Assembly: GCA_030612305.1 (NCBI GenBank)
Contig: JAUWOG010000115.1
Span: 1 to 7,292, forward strand
Direction of reading: 5' to 3'
DNA from: Armatimonadota bacterium
GTDB taxonomy: Bacteria > Armatimonadota > Zipacnadia > Zipacnadales > UBA11051
DNA length: 7,292 bases
The notes under the pieces were generated by a model. It was given only the letters and a program-made list of their open reading frames with translations. It was not told the DNA's origin and did not search any database. The position numbers were made by a program, and so were the translations under genes. The first letter of the stretch is position 1. Every line of letters begins with the position of its first letter. Shown here piece by piece: positions 1 to 5,926 of this stretch.

Positions 1-1074
1 GTCAAGCGCGCAGCGGAAATCGGGCTGCATCGTTTCGCCGCTCTCGAGGGTGTCGAGGAAATCGGCTAGAGCGTTGATGAAGGTGTGCTCGTAGCCGATG
101 ACACAGCCCGGCACCCACCATTTGTCCATGTACGGATGCTCGGGGTCGGTGACCAGTATCGAGCGCCAGCCGTGGACGTGGTCATCGTCGCCGTGGTCGA
201 AGTACTCGAGCCGGTGCGCGTCCTCGAGGTCGAAACAGACCGAGCCCTGCGCACCGTTGCCCTCGAAGGTGTTCTGGTTCTTCCGCCCCCGGGCGTAGCG
301 AGTCGACTCGAAGGTCCCGATAGACCCGTTCTCAAAGCGGACCAGGAAAGCACAGGCATCGTCAATGCCGACGGGCTTGATTGTGCCCGGCTCATCCTGC
401 AGCTCCCTCTCTTTGATGAAGGTCTCCGTCATCGCGGTGACGGACTCGATAGGGCCATTGAGCCACATTGCCGTGTCTATGGAATGTGCCAGCAGGTCGC
501 CGGTGACGCCGCTGCCGGCGACATCAATGTCCAGACGCCAGAGAGTCGCTCCGCCCTGCGGCACCTTTGGGCTGATTGTCCAGTCCTGCAGGTACTTGGC
601 GCGGTAGTGAAAGACCCTTCCGAGGCGGCCCTCGTCAACAAGTTGCTTCGCCAGGGCGATGGCGGGCACGCGCCGGTAGTTGAACCAGACCATGTTCGGC
701 ACGCCCACCCGCTCGATCGCCGTCACCATCTCCCGGCCCTCGTCCGCATCCATCGCCAGAGGCTTTTCGCACAGCACCATCTTGCCGGCCTCCGCGGCGG
801 CTATCGCGATGTCGTGATGGGTGTTGTTCGGGCTGGCTATGTCAATGACGTCAATGTCGTCTCGCTGAATAAGCTCGCGCCAGTCGGTCTCATAGCTCTC
901 CCAGCCCCAGTTGTCGGCGAAGTCGCGGATCTTGTCCTCGCTGCGGGCGCACACCGCCTTCATGACAGGATGATACTCGAGGTCGAAGAACTGGCTGACC
1001 TTGCGGTACGCATTTGAGTGGGTGCGCCCCATGAAGCCATAGCCGACCAAGCCGATGTTGAGTGCCTTCGCCAT
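1..1074 (-). CDS. Gfo/Idh/MocA family NAD(P)-dependent oxidoreductase, C-terminus cut by window edge
   Basis: Reading frame open from the ATG at 1074 to the left edge, giving 358 codons without a stop. The N-terminus has a Rossmann dinucleotide-binding loop (GLVGYGFMG, residues 8-16), followed by SPNNTHH (81-87) and the family hallmark CEKPLAM (102-108), whose lysine is a catalytic or cofactor-proximal residue in this family. The second half is the alpha/beta substrate domain, with GDLLAHSIDTAMW (192-204) carrying the usual active-site histidine, H197. The family oxidises or reduces a hydroxyl or keto group of sugars, inositols and related polyols in the cytoplasm with NAD(H) or NADP(H); the substrate cannot be read from the sequence. 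Members are typically 330-400 aa, so only a short tail is missing. An AAAGGAG ribosome site lies 8 nt before the ATG and touches the stop of the upstream isomerase gene (gap 14 nt), so it is the third gene of the minus-strand operon. Confidence 0.93.
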   Translation of the reverse strand, partial: MAKALNIGLVGYGFMGRTHSNAYRKVSQFFDLEYHPVMKAVCARSEDKIRDFADNWGWESYETDWRELIQRDDIDVIDIASPNNTHHDIAIAAAEAGKMVLCEKPLAMDADEGREMVTAIERVGVPNMVWFNYRRVPAIALAKQLVDEGRLGRVFHYRAKYLQDWTISPKVPQGGATLWRLDIDVAGSGVTGDLLAHSIDTAMWLNGPIESVTAMTETFIKERELQDEPGTIKPVGIDDACAFLVRFENGSIGTFESTRYARGRKNQNTFEGNGAQGSVCFDLEDAHRLEYFDHGDDDHVHGWRSILVTDPEHPYMDKWWVPGCVIGYEHTFINALADFLDTLESGETMQPDFRCALD

Positions 1075-1088
1075 GTCACTAGCTCCTT

Positions 1089-1988
1089 TCAGCCGCCGTA
1101 CTTCGCATTCAGCACGTCAACGGCCTGCTTGCACCTCTCGGTGATCTCCCATGCGTCCGGCCAGAAGCACAGATCAATCGTCCACCAATTGTGGCTGAAC
1201 GTGTTCTTATTCAGTTCCGGCAGGAGTGCGTCGAAATCGAGCACCCCGTCGCCGAACGGAATGTGGTTCGAGGTCTCGTCGTCATGGAGCGAGCCGTCCG
1301 AGTCTATGAGATGAAGGTGGTTGATTTTGCCGCGGAGTCGCTGGGCCAGTTCCAGCGCCCCTCCGGGAAGCGTCTCCTTCTCGCCCGGCGGGCGGGCGCC
1401 GACCGCCGCAACCGTATGTGCATGGCAGGTATCAAACTGCACGCCGAAGTTGTCGTCGTCCACTTCATCCACGATGCGGAGTATGTCGGAGGGCTTGTTG
1501 AAGGCGAAGCCCGGCTCGAACTCCCAGGTCACGTAGATGCCGCGGTCGGCGGCCTCCCGCGCGCACTGCTTCCATGTATCAACGACCCGCCGGCGCGCGG
1601 TGTCGGCGTCCACCTGCTCGAAGATCGTAGGCGGCTGCACGGTATCAACCCGGATGCCCTTGATGCCCAGGTCCACACAGAACTCCACGTTCTTGCGGAA
1701 GCAGTCGAGGTAGTCGGTCTGGTCGTCGGTGTCAATGAGGTGCTGATCCCACAGATTTGCCGCCAGCCCGGAGAATCGCAAGCCGGCCTCTGCCAACTGC
1801 TGCTTGCACGCCTCCCGCTGCTCCTGCTCCGGCATGTCGTCGGGGTTCGGGTGAGGGGGAAAGCCCCCCAACTCGACGCCCTGGAACCCGAGGCCCTTCA
1901 CCTGCGTGATGACCTCGTCCCATGGGATGGGCTGGTCAGCGTACGGCCCGATGGCGTATGCCCAGGAACCAATGGAGATGTCTTTCAC
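1089..1988 (-). CDS. Sugar phosphate isomerase/epimerase (xylose isomerase-like TIM barrel)
   Basis: A 299-aa protein, the usual length for the AP-endonuclease-2/xylose-isomerase-like TIM-barrel family, which isomerises or epimerises sugars and cyclitols using a divalent metal and, in some members, cleaves 3-keto sugars. Visible metal-site segments are VTWEFEPG (153-160, first ligand near E156), GVQFDTCHAH (182-191, D186) and INHLHLIDSDG (222-232, H224/H226). The last ligand, normally a glutamate at the end of the final strand, appears to be an aspartate here (WWTIDLCFWP, D272). The start is GTG at 1988, backed by AGAGGAGG six nt upstream; no in-frame ATG fits as well. It lies 25 nt after the cupin gene and 14 nt before the oxidoreductase gene, so the three are probably co-transcribed and act on related intermediates. 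No signal peptide is seen, so it should be cytoplasmic. The fold is secure; the substrate is unknown. Confidence 0.92.
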   Translation of the reverse strand: MKDISIGSWAYAIGPYADQPIPWDEVITQVKGLGFQGVELGGFPPHPNPDDMPEQEQREACKQQLAEAGLRFSGLAANLWDQHLIDTDDQTDYLDCFRKNVEFCVDLGIKGIRVDTVQPPTIFEQVDADTARRRVVDTWKQCAREAADRGIYVTWEFEPGFAFNKPSDILRIVDEVDDDNFGVQFDTCHAHTVAAVGARPPGEKETLPGGALELAQRLRGKINHLHLIDSDGSLHDDETSNHIPFGDGVLDFDALLPELNKNTFSHNWWTIDLCFWPDAWEITERCKQAVDVLNAKYGG

Positions 1989-2013
1989 GATCGGCCTCCT
2001 CTAGTGGCTTCAC

Positions 2014-3306
2014 TCAATGCGCGATTTTGTTGTGGTCACCGACTTGTGGAGCGTCGGGGTTGACGTCCGGGCCGAAGTAGCGCAGGACAACGAGCGGCTC
2101 GTGCGCGGACTCGCTTGTGAAGGTCACGCCGGACGTGGCGGCGCTCGCGGTGATGAAAAGCTCGTCCTCAGTCATCTGGCCGAAGCGGATCATGGCCGGG
2201 CTGTGTACAGGCAGCTTCCCGATCCGTCCTCTTCCCTGCATGACAATGAGACCGTAAGCGCCATTGTCCGTGATGGTCGCTGTCACGCCCGGATTGACGG
2301 TGAGCTCCTTGGCCGTGAAGCACTGGCGTCCGTCACATTCCCCATAGACGACCCAGCGGTCCATGTAGCCTTCGTCGGCGGTGTCGGCAACTGCTATCGG
2401 CTCCAGGTAGTGGTTGTCCTTGAAGTTGGGGTCCGGATTGGCGTCCCAGTCTATGACCTCAACGAGATAGTCAAGGTCTTGCTTCTTGTCCTCGGGGACA
2501 TCCTTCACGAGCAGGTCCCAGGGCACTGACCGGCCCTCGACGAGTGACTGGTACATGCCGAAGACGTCGGAGCCCCATTGCGGCTCGTAGGTGACAAGGG
2601 AGCCGGGCGCGTGAAGCAGACGCGGCCCGACGAGCCATCCGGTGCCGGGCTTGAGCCGGTAGGCCTTCGCGAGGTCCAGGATGCCGTTGTCGCCCTCGTT
2701 CCAGCGTTCCAGCCAGCTTCGCACCTGTTCTCTCGTCGTTCCCGGCTCAAGACCGAAGAAGGTGTACGGGAAGTTGTTGCCGACGTAGTTTAGCTGCGGC
2801 GGGAAGTAGTAGCCCTCGGGCTTGCCGAGACGGCCCAGCGCCGCCACCTGCTCGTCGCTCTGATGGAGGTGATGGGGGATCGGCCCCATGTTGTCGAAGA
2901 ACTTGCTATAGACGGGCCAGCGCTCGTAGCTGTCCCACATCCGCTGCCCGATGATCTCGGCGCCAGACGTGGCGATGGCATCTCGCAGCGTGAAACGGTC
3001 CTCTGCGAAGACGACGTAACTGAGGCCCTCGTCCGGGGGTGCACCATCATTGTCAGCGGCCGTCGTCGAGGCAAACCAGCGCTCATCTATGCCGCCTCGG
3101 TCTGCGCCGAGGGCATAGAGGTCGTCAGGATGCAGCTTGAGTCGTCTTCCAGGATGCAGAAACGAACGCGGCACCCAGTTGGGAGCGAGTCGGAGGATGC
3201 CGTCGCCGGCATCGAGTGCGCGACCTGTCATTGTCTCAATGCTCTGCCGGCCCATGGGGAACCCCCTCTGCGTGTGCCGTGTGATATATGAGAATTGTCC
3301 GCGCAT
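2014..3306 (-). CDS. Type I phosphomannose isomerase-like cupin protein
   Basis: A protein of 430 aa from the chosen start. The middle resembles class I mannose-6-phosphate isomerases: GPIPHHLHQSD (141-151), then GKPEGYYFPP (161-170) and VGPRLLHAPGS (226-236). These match in order the Q/H-x-H, glutamate and C-terminal histidine zinc ligands of that family (likely H146, H148, E164, H232). A second cupin-like beta domain occupies about residues 320-412, with a conserved-looking LIVMQGRGRIG stretch. The family interconverts aldose and ketose phosphates, but this protein is divergent, has a long N-terminal extension and lacks a textbook PMI signature, so an isomerase role on another sugar is equally possible. 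The start at 3306 is chosen because GGAGGT lies 9 nt upstream. The upstream ATG at 3336 has no ribosome site and sits in a hairpin loop; ATG 3255 (413 aa) is a weaker alternative with GAGGGGG before it. It is the first gene of the minus-strand operon. Confidence 0.85.
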   Translation of the reverse strand: MRGQFSYITRHTQRGFPMGRQSIETMTGRALDAGDGILRLAPNWVPRSFLHPGRRLKLHPDDLYALGADRGGIDERWFASTTAADNDGAPPDEGLSYVVFAEDRFTLRDAIATSGAEIIGQRMWDSYERWPVYSKFFDNMGPIPHHLHQSDEQVAALGRLGKPEGYYFPPQLNYVGNNFPYTFFGLEPGTTREQVRSWLERWNEGDNGILDLAKAYRLKPGTGWLVGPRLLHAPGSLVTYEPQWGSDVFGMYQSLVEGRSVPWDLLVKDVPEDKKQDLDYLVEVIDWDANPDPNFKDNHYLEPIAVADTADEGYMDRWVVYGECDGRQCFTAKELTVNPGVTATITDNGAYGLIVMQGRGRIGKLPVHSPAMIRFGQMTEDELFITASAATSGVTFTSESAHEPLVVLRYFGPDVNPDAPQVGDHNKIAH

Positions 3307-3315
3307 TGCACTATG

Positions 3316-3321
3316 ACCTCC
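3316..3321 (-). promoter_or_regulatory. Ribosome binding site deciding the cupin gene start
   Basis: On the minus strand this reads GGAGGT, followed by 9 nt and then the ATG at 3306. It is the best ribosome site in front of any of the three in-frame ATGs (3336, 3306, 3255). A small hairpin at 3326-3342 (GTCGC stem, 7-nt loop) lies directly upstream and holds the ATG at 3336 in its loop. Confidence 0.7.
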
Positions 3322-3325
3322 TGCA

Positions 3326-3530
3326 GTCGCAAACATCGCGACGTGAAGAGCGGGGGAGGCTGTTGACCCGCATTGCCCGTATCAACGAGGCGGTGATCAG
3401 CCTGAATGGCAATGAGAGAGCGCCCTGTGGGCCGGCGGAAGCAGGTTCTTCAGAATGTCGCAACCCAGGAAGAAGGTATCCGTGGTTGCCACGGCGAACC
3501 TGTATGTCAGATGGGCAATGTTCAGCCCAT
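3326..3530 (-). promoter_or_regulatory. Possible structured 5' leader RNA of the minus-strand operon
   Basis: This stretch lies between the predicted transcription start (about 3539) and the ribosome site of the cupin gene, and holds no convincing gene. It is rich in perfect complementary pairs: ATGGGC/GCCCAT (3511-3516 with 3525-3530); CAGGTTC/GAACCTG (3442-3448 with 3496-3502) enclosing the hairpin CCGTGG-TTG-CCACGG (3480-3494); AGGCTG/CAGCCT (3357-3362 with 3398-3403); CATTGCC/GGCAATG (3371-3377 with 3408-3414); and GTCGC/GCGAC (3326-3330 with 3338-3342). The AGGCTG and CATTGCC pairs interleave and would form an H-type pseudoknot. I recognise no known riboswitch class. Some pairs may be chance in GC-rich DNA. 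The strand assignment rests on the promoter found for the minus strand. Confidence 0.35.
3511..3530. promoter_or_regulatory. Palindrome ATGGGC-N8-GCCCAT, possible operator
   Basis: A perfect inverted repeat with 6-bp arms and an 8-nt spacer, just downstream of the predicted minus-strand transcription start. Its ATGGG/CCCAT half-site recurs in a second palindrome at 3543-3555. It may be a repressor site or an RNA hairpin; the sequence alone does not separate the two. Confidence 0.3.
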
Positions 3531-3542
3531 GCAGGAACAATA

Positions 3543-3555
3543 CCCATGATATGGG
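3543..3555. promoter_or_regulatory. Palindrome CCCAT-GAT-ATGGG over the -10 box, possible operator
   Basis: A perfect inverted repeat with 5-bp arms and a 3-nt centre that covers the whole predicted -10 hexamer (3546-3551) of the minus-strand promoter. A protein bound here would block RNA polymerase. The half-site is the same as in the 3511-3530 palindrome, with centres about 28 bp apart. Confidence 0.35.
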
Positions 3556-3574
3556 GAATGCGGGGTTATTTCAA
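3546..3574 (-). promoter_or_regulatory. Sigma70-type promoter for the cupin-isomerase-oxidoreductase operon
   Basis: On the minus strand a -35 box TTGAAA (3574-3569) and a -10 box TATCAT (3551-3546) are separated by exactly 17 nt, and each matches its consensus in five of six positions. Transcription would start near 3539, giving a leader of about 230 nt. The -35 box overlaps the ribosome binding site of the divergent secreted-protein gene, and a palindrome covers the -10 box. Confidence 0.6.
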
Positions 3575-3587
3575 AGGAGGTAGTCGA

Positions 3588-4118
3588 ATGCGTATTATCA
3601 TTGCAGTTCTCTGTCTGACAGTGCTCTGTTTGTCCGTCGCGGTGTCTGCGCCGGCGGGGAGTGGGGGAGTGCTCGCGCCAGCGGGGAGAGGGGGAGTGGT
3701 CGCGGCGGGGCGCGTGCCCGTATTGGCCATCCCGGATCTGATCGTCAAGCAGGTGGAGGTCTCTCGGGGAGGCGGGGAGTTCCCGATGTACACATTCAAG
3801 ATCACGGTCGCCAATATCGGTACGCGCGAGGCAAGGCTGAGCAATACGGCGATAGTGTTCTACGCCTGGCCGCGCACCGACCAGCCCATGGTAGCAGGCG
3901 TGCTGGGCGAGGTGGCCACGCCGGCGATTGCCGCCGGCGCCCAGACTGTCGTTACCATTACCCACTCGGTCGGGGTCTCCAAAATGTACCTGTTCGTGAC
4001 TGCGGATTTCCCCACCACGGCTAGCCTGTTGGGGTCCGTCCGGGAGAGGAAGGAAGGCAACAACGTCCTGGTGGTGCCGCTAGACACTCGCGCCTCCTTC
4101 CCCCGAACCTTCAGATAG
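3588..4118 (+). CDS. Secreted CARDB-like (Ig-fold) small protein
   Basis: A 176-aa protein starting at the ATG at 3588, seven nt after the GGAGG of a strong AAAGGAGGT ribosome site. Residues 1-21 form a signal peptide (MR, a hydrophobic run to about 19, then a likely cleavage at VSA before PAG), so the product is exported. A Gly/Ala-rich linker with a duplicated nine-residue unit follows (21-38). Residues 49-165 resemble a CARDB/Ig-like beta domain: PDLIVKQVEV (49-58), TFKITVANIGTREA (69-82), TPAIAAGAQTVVTITH (111-126) and a closing KEGNNVLVVPL (155-165) match the usual PDL, NxGT, LxAG and E-xNN landmarks. Such domains mediate adhesion or display on extracellular proteins; no catalytic domain is attached, so the role is unknown. 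The frame is open further upstream to 3288, but no ribosome site supports an earlier start. The gene is transcribed away from the minus-strand operon and ends before a terminator. Confidence 0.8.
   Translation: MRIIIAVLCLTVLCLSVAVSAPAGSGGVLAPAGRGGVVAAGRVPVLAIPDLIVKQVEVSRGGGEFPMYTFKITVANIGTREARLSNTAIVFYAWPRTDQPMVAGVLGEVATPAIAAGAQTVVTITHSVGVSKMYLFVTADFPTTASLLGSVRERKEGNNVLVVPLDTRASFPRTFR
3648..3701 (+). repeat. 27-bp in-frame tandem duplication in the CARDB-like gene
   Basis: Two copies (3648-3674 and 3675-3701) agree at 24 of 27 bases. They encode APAGSGGVL and APAGRGGVV, placed directly after the predicted signal-peptide cleavage site. The length is a multiple of three, so copy-number change by slippage would keep the frame. 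The unit is G-rich, with runs of GGGG and GGGGG. Confidence 0.85.
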
Positions 4119-4162
4119 GCACCCGAATCGCCTGCGCGGACGGGAAATCAACTGCTACACCA

Positions 4163-4197
4163 GGGGCTGCGGAATTGTCTCCCGCAGCCTCTTTTTT
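4163..4197 (+). terminator. Rho-independent terminator after the CARDB-like gene
   Basis: GGCTGCGG (4165-4172) pairs perfectly with CCGCAGCC (4182-4189) across a 9-nt loop. The stem can be extended by one G-T and one G-C pair and is followed by six T residues (4192-4197). It lies 44 nt after the stop codon of the secreted-protein gene and separates it from the isomerase cluster downstream. Confidence 0.85.
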
Positions 4198-4237
4198 GTG
4201 ATAGATGAACGGGGCCAATCGCCCTTGAAGGAGAAAG

Positions 4238-4291
4238 ATGGTGTCACGGTCAATTCAGGCGGGAATAACAGGACGCCCGGAAGTGCAGTGA
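4238..4291 (+). CDS. Possible 17-codon leader ORF before the second isomerase
   Basis: ATG at 4238 lies 4 nt after AAGGAG, the best ribosome site in the region between the terminator and the isomerase gene. A GTG at 4241 in the same frame has 7-nt spacing. The frame encodes MVSRSIQAGITGRPEVQ and stops with TGA at 4289-4291. That stop overlaps an in-frame GTG (4288) of the isomerase reading frame and is 12 nt before its ATG at 4303. This geometry would allow translational coupling. The peptide has no recognisable function and may not be made. Confidence 0.25.
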   Translation: MVSRSIQAGITGRPEVQ

Positions 4292-4302
4292 GAAGCGCGG
4301 CA

Positions 4303-5124
4303 ATGACCATCGGCGGCATGGTATGGACACTCGGCGAGATGACCGACCTCTACGAACAGATCGCGTGGTTTGCGGACAACGGCTTCAGCGGCGTCGGGTT
4401 TCATACTCAGCCCAACTACGGTCTGGAGTGGGCGACCTTTGACGTGCGCGAGGCCTCGGCGGACGACAGGCGCAAGCTGAAAGAGGCCCTCGCGCCCTTC
4501 GATGAGGCCGCAATTCACGGGGAGTCATTCACCTGTGACATTCTGCTGGCGAGTCCTAATGAGCTGATCCGCCGCGCCTCCGTGGAATCAGTGCGGGACA
4601 CCGTGCATCTGGCGGCAGAAGTGGGCGTCAAGACAGTGACGCTCCACAAGGGCATTGCGACCGCGCAATGGGCACACGATGAACTTCGCGCCGCGTTTTC
4701 AAGGACACTGGAGGAGCTTGCAGAGATGGCCGCAGGCTCCGGGGTCACACTCGCCATCGAGACCGAGCCGACGCTTGAGACCTGCTACGATCTGCTCGTG
4801 GAGGTCGGCCCGGGTGTCGGGGTCACCATAGACACCGGCCATGCGTGCCTGGACGATGGCGCCGGCTACCGCGAGTTCGGCACCATCGGGAACCTCATCC
4901 GGCACCTGGGCGATAAGGTCGTGCACATGCACGTTCATGACTACGACGGGGAGCACGACCATATCGCCATCGGCACGGGAGACATAGACTGGGCGGACAT
5001 CATGGGGGCGCTGCAGGAAATTGGCTACGAGGGGATGCTGTGCATGGAGTATAGCCCGGAGGCTACGACGCCGCAGGATTACATCGCCGGCCGCGAGATG
5101 CTTGAAGGGTACTTGACTGGATGA
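4303..5124 (+). CDS. Sugar phosphate isomerase/epimerase (xylose isomerase-like TIM barrel), second copy
   Basis: A 273-aa protein from the ATG at 4303. The family's metal-site segments are all present: VTLAIETEP (148-156, E153 or E155), VTIDTGHACL (174-183, D177, H180), VVHMHVHDYDG (206-216, H210/H212) and MLCMEYSP (245-252, E249 as the final glutamate). The HDHIAIGTGDIDW segment (218-230) before the last strand is also typical of this family of sugar and cyclitol isomerases. The start is uncertain. The frame stays open back to a GTG at 4198 inside the terminator T-run, which is unlikely to be used, and GTG 4288 is a real alternative (278 aa). Neither ATG 4303 nor GTG 4288 has a strong ribosome site of its own, which fits coupling to the short ORF upstream. 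Its stop overlaps the start of the phosphoesterase gene. It is only distantly similar to the minus-strand copy, so the two probably have different substrates. Confidence 0.88.
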   Translation: MTIGGMVWTLGEMTDLYEQIAWFADNGFSGVGFHTQPNYGLEWATFDVREASADDRRKLKEALAPFDEAAIHGESFTCDILLASPNELIRRASVESVRDTVHLAAEVGVKTVTLHKGIATAQWAHDELRAAFSRTLEELAEMAAGSGVTLAIETEPTLETCYDLLVEVGPGVGVTIDTGHACLDDGAGYREFGTIGNLIRHLGDKVVHMHVHDYDGEHDHIAIGTGDIDWADIMGALQEIGYEGMLCMEYSPEATTPQDYIAGREMLEGYLTG

Positions 5125-5861
5125 TGGATCTTCGCGGACGCATCCTCATCATTGCCGATGTCCATGCGAATCTGCCGGCGTTCGAGGCGGTGCTGGAAGC
5201 CGCCGGAGATGTGGACGGCTGCATCTTCTGTGGCGACATAGTAGGATACGGGACCCAGCCGGCCGCGTGTGTGTACCTGCTGGAGGAGTTGAGCCAGAGA
5301 GTTCCGACGTGCGCGATTCTGGGCAATCATGACGTGTATGCCCTGGAACCCGGCAGGCCCTGGCGAGGTGGCCCGGTCGCAAATGGCCGCCAGTGGGAAA
5401 AGTGGACCGTCGCGCAGCTTGATGCGAGGGCTCGCCGCTTCCTCTGCGACCTTCCCGAGTTCGCCGGCGGAACCTGCAACGATCGCTGTATCCACATCTG
5501 CCACTACGTGTCGCCCATCAGCAGCCACGTTGATGACGCCACGGTCGCTGAAGAACTCGACAGTTGGGAGTGCGCAGAAGGCCTTGAGATGGTTCTCTTC
5601 GGGCACTTCCACCGGCAGATTGACCGCATCGTGGCCGGTGTGCGCGTAGTAAACCCCGGGGCTATCGGGCAACTCCGCGAGGGCCGCCCGGAAGCCGAAT
5701 TCGCCATCTGGGAGCCACCGGACGCCATTTCGTTCGATCGTGTTTCTTACGATGTTGACCGGACGGTGGCGGCGCTCGCCGAGATCCCGATGACGCCGGA
5801 GTACCGCGATACCTGGGAGATCAACTACCGCAAAGGGATTGTGGACCTCAGCCGCGAATAG
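5121..5861 (+). CDS. Calcineurin-like metallophosphoesterase
   Basis: A 246-aa protein with all the landmarks of a dinuclear metallophosphoesterase in order: DVHAN (13-17, D13 and H15), GDIVGYG (38-44, D39), GNHD (68-71, N69 and H70), CIHICHYVSP (123-132, H128) and GHFHRQ (161-166, H162 and H164), followed by VVNPGAIGQLREG (176-188), seen in YfcE/MJ0936-type single-domain enzymes. The family hydrolyses phosphomono- or diesters in the cytoplasm; no signal peptide is present. The ATG at 5121 overlaps the TGA of the isomerase gene (ATGA), so translation is probably coupled, which points to a related substrate such as a sugar phosphate or cyclic phosphate. A second ATG at 5124 is also possible. 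The C-terminal tail of about 50 residues after the last motif is rich in acidic and aromatic residues and is not assigned. Substrate unknown. Confidence 0.92.
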   Translation: MMDLRGRILIIADVHANLPAFEAVLEAAGDVDGCIFCGDIVGYGTQPAACVYLLEELSQRVPTCAILGNHDVYALEPGRPWRGGPVANGRQWEKWTVAQLDARARRFLCDLPEFAGGTCNDRCIHICHYVSPISSHVDDATVAEELDSWECAEGLEMVLFGHFHRQIDRIVAGVRVVNPGAIGQLREGRPEAEFAIWEPPDAISFDRVSYDVDRTVAALAEIPMTPEYRDTWEINYRKGIVDLSRE

Positions 5862-5926
5862 CGGTTGAAGTCCAGCACACTGCGCCACCGCAATACAACC
5901 TGCCACGCATCATTGGAGCGCCAACC

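Noticed and set aside
85..1017. Long plus-strand open frame (310 codons) opposite the oxidoreductase gene
   Set aside because: It lies antisense to a clear Gfo/Idh/MocA gene with Rossmann and EKP motifs. Its translation has no recognisable domain, as expected from GC-rich codon bias.
1191..2063. Long plus-strand open frame (290 codons) opposite the first isomerase
   Set aside because: It is antisense to a well-supported TIM-barrel gene, spans the gap between two genes and shows no family motif.
2017..2529. Plus-strand open frame opposite the cupin gene
   Set aside because: It is a shadow of the minus-strand coding sequence, without a ribosome site or domain.
3363..3385. Plus-strand TTGACC and TATCAA as a promoter
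   Set aside because: The spacing is only 11 nt, too short for a sigma70 promoter.
3288..3587. Upstream extension of the CARDB-like gene frame
   Set aside because: The frame is open, but it would put 100 unrelated residues in front of a signal peptide, and the strong ribosome site lies directly before ATG 3588.
3522..3965. Minus-strand open frame (147 codons) opposite the CARDB-like gene
   Set aside because: Its low-complexity His/Arg-rich translation is antisense to a gene with a signal peptide, and it crosses the divergent promoter.
4175..4210. Promoter for the second isomerase cluster near the terminator (TTGTCT with a GATAGA-like -10)
   Set aside because: The matches to both boxes are weak, and the first half lies inside the terminator loop.
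5079..5906. Minus-strand open frame (275 codons) opposite the phosphoesterase
   Set aside because: It is antisense to a gene carrying all five metallophosphoesterase motifs and has no family motif of its own.
5862..5926. Regulatory structure or terminator between the phosphoesterase and URO-D-like genes
   Set aside because: No hairpin with a T-run was found; the 65 nt hold only the GGAG ribosome site of the next gene.
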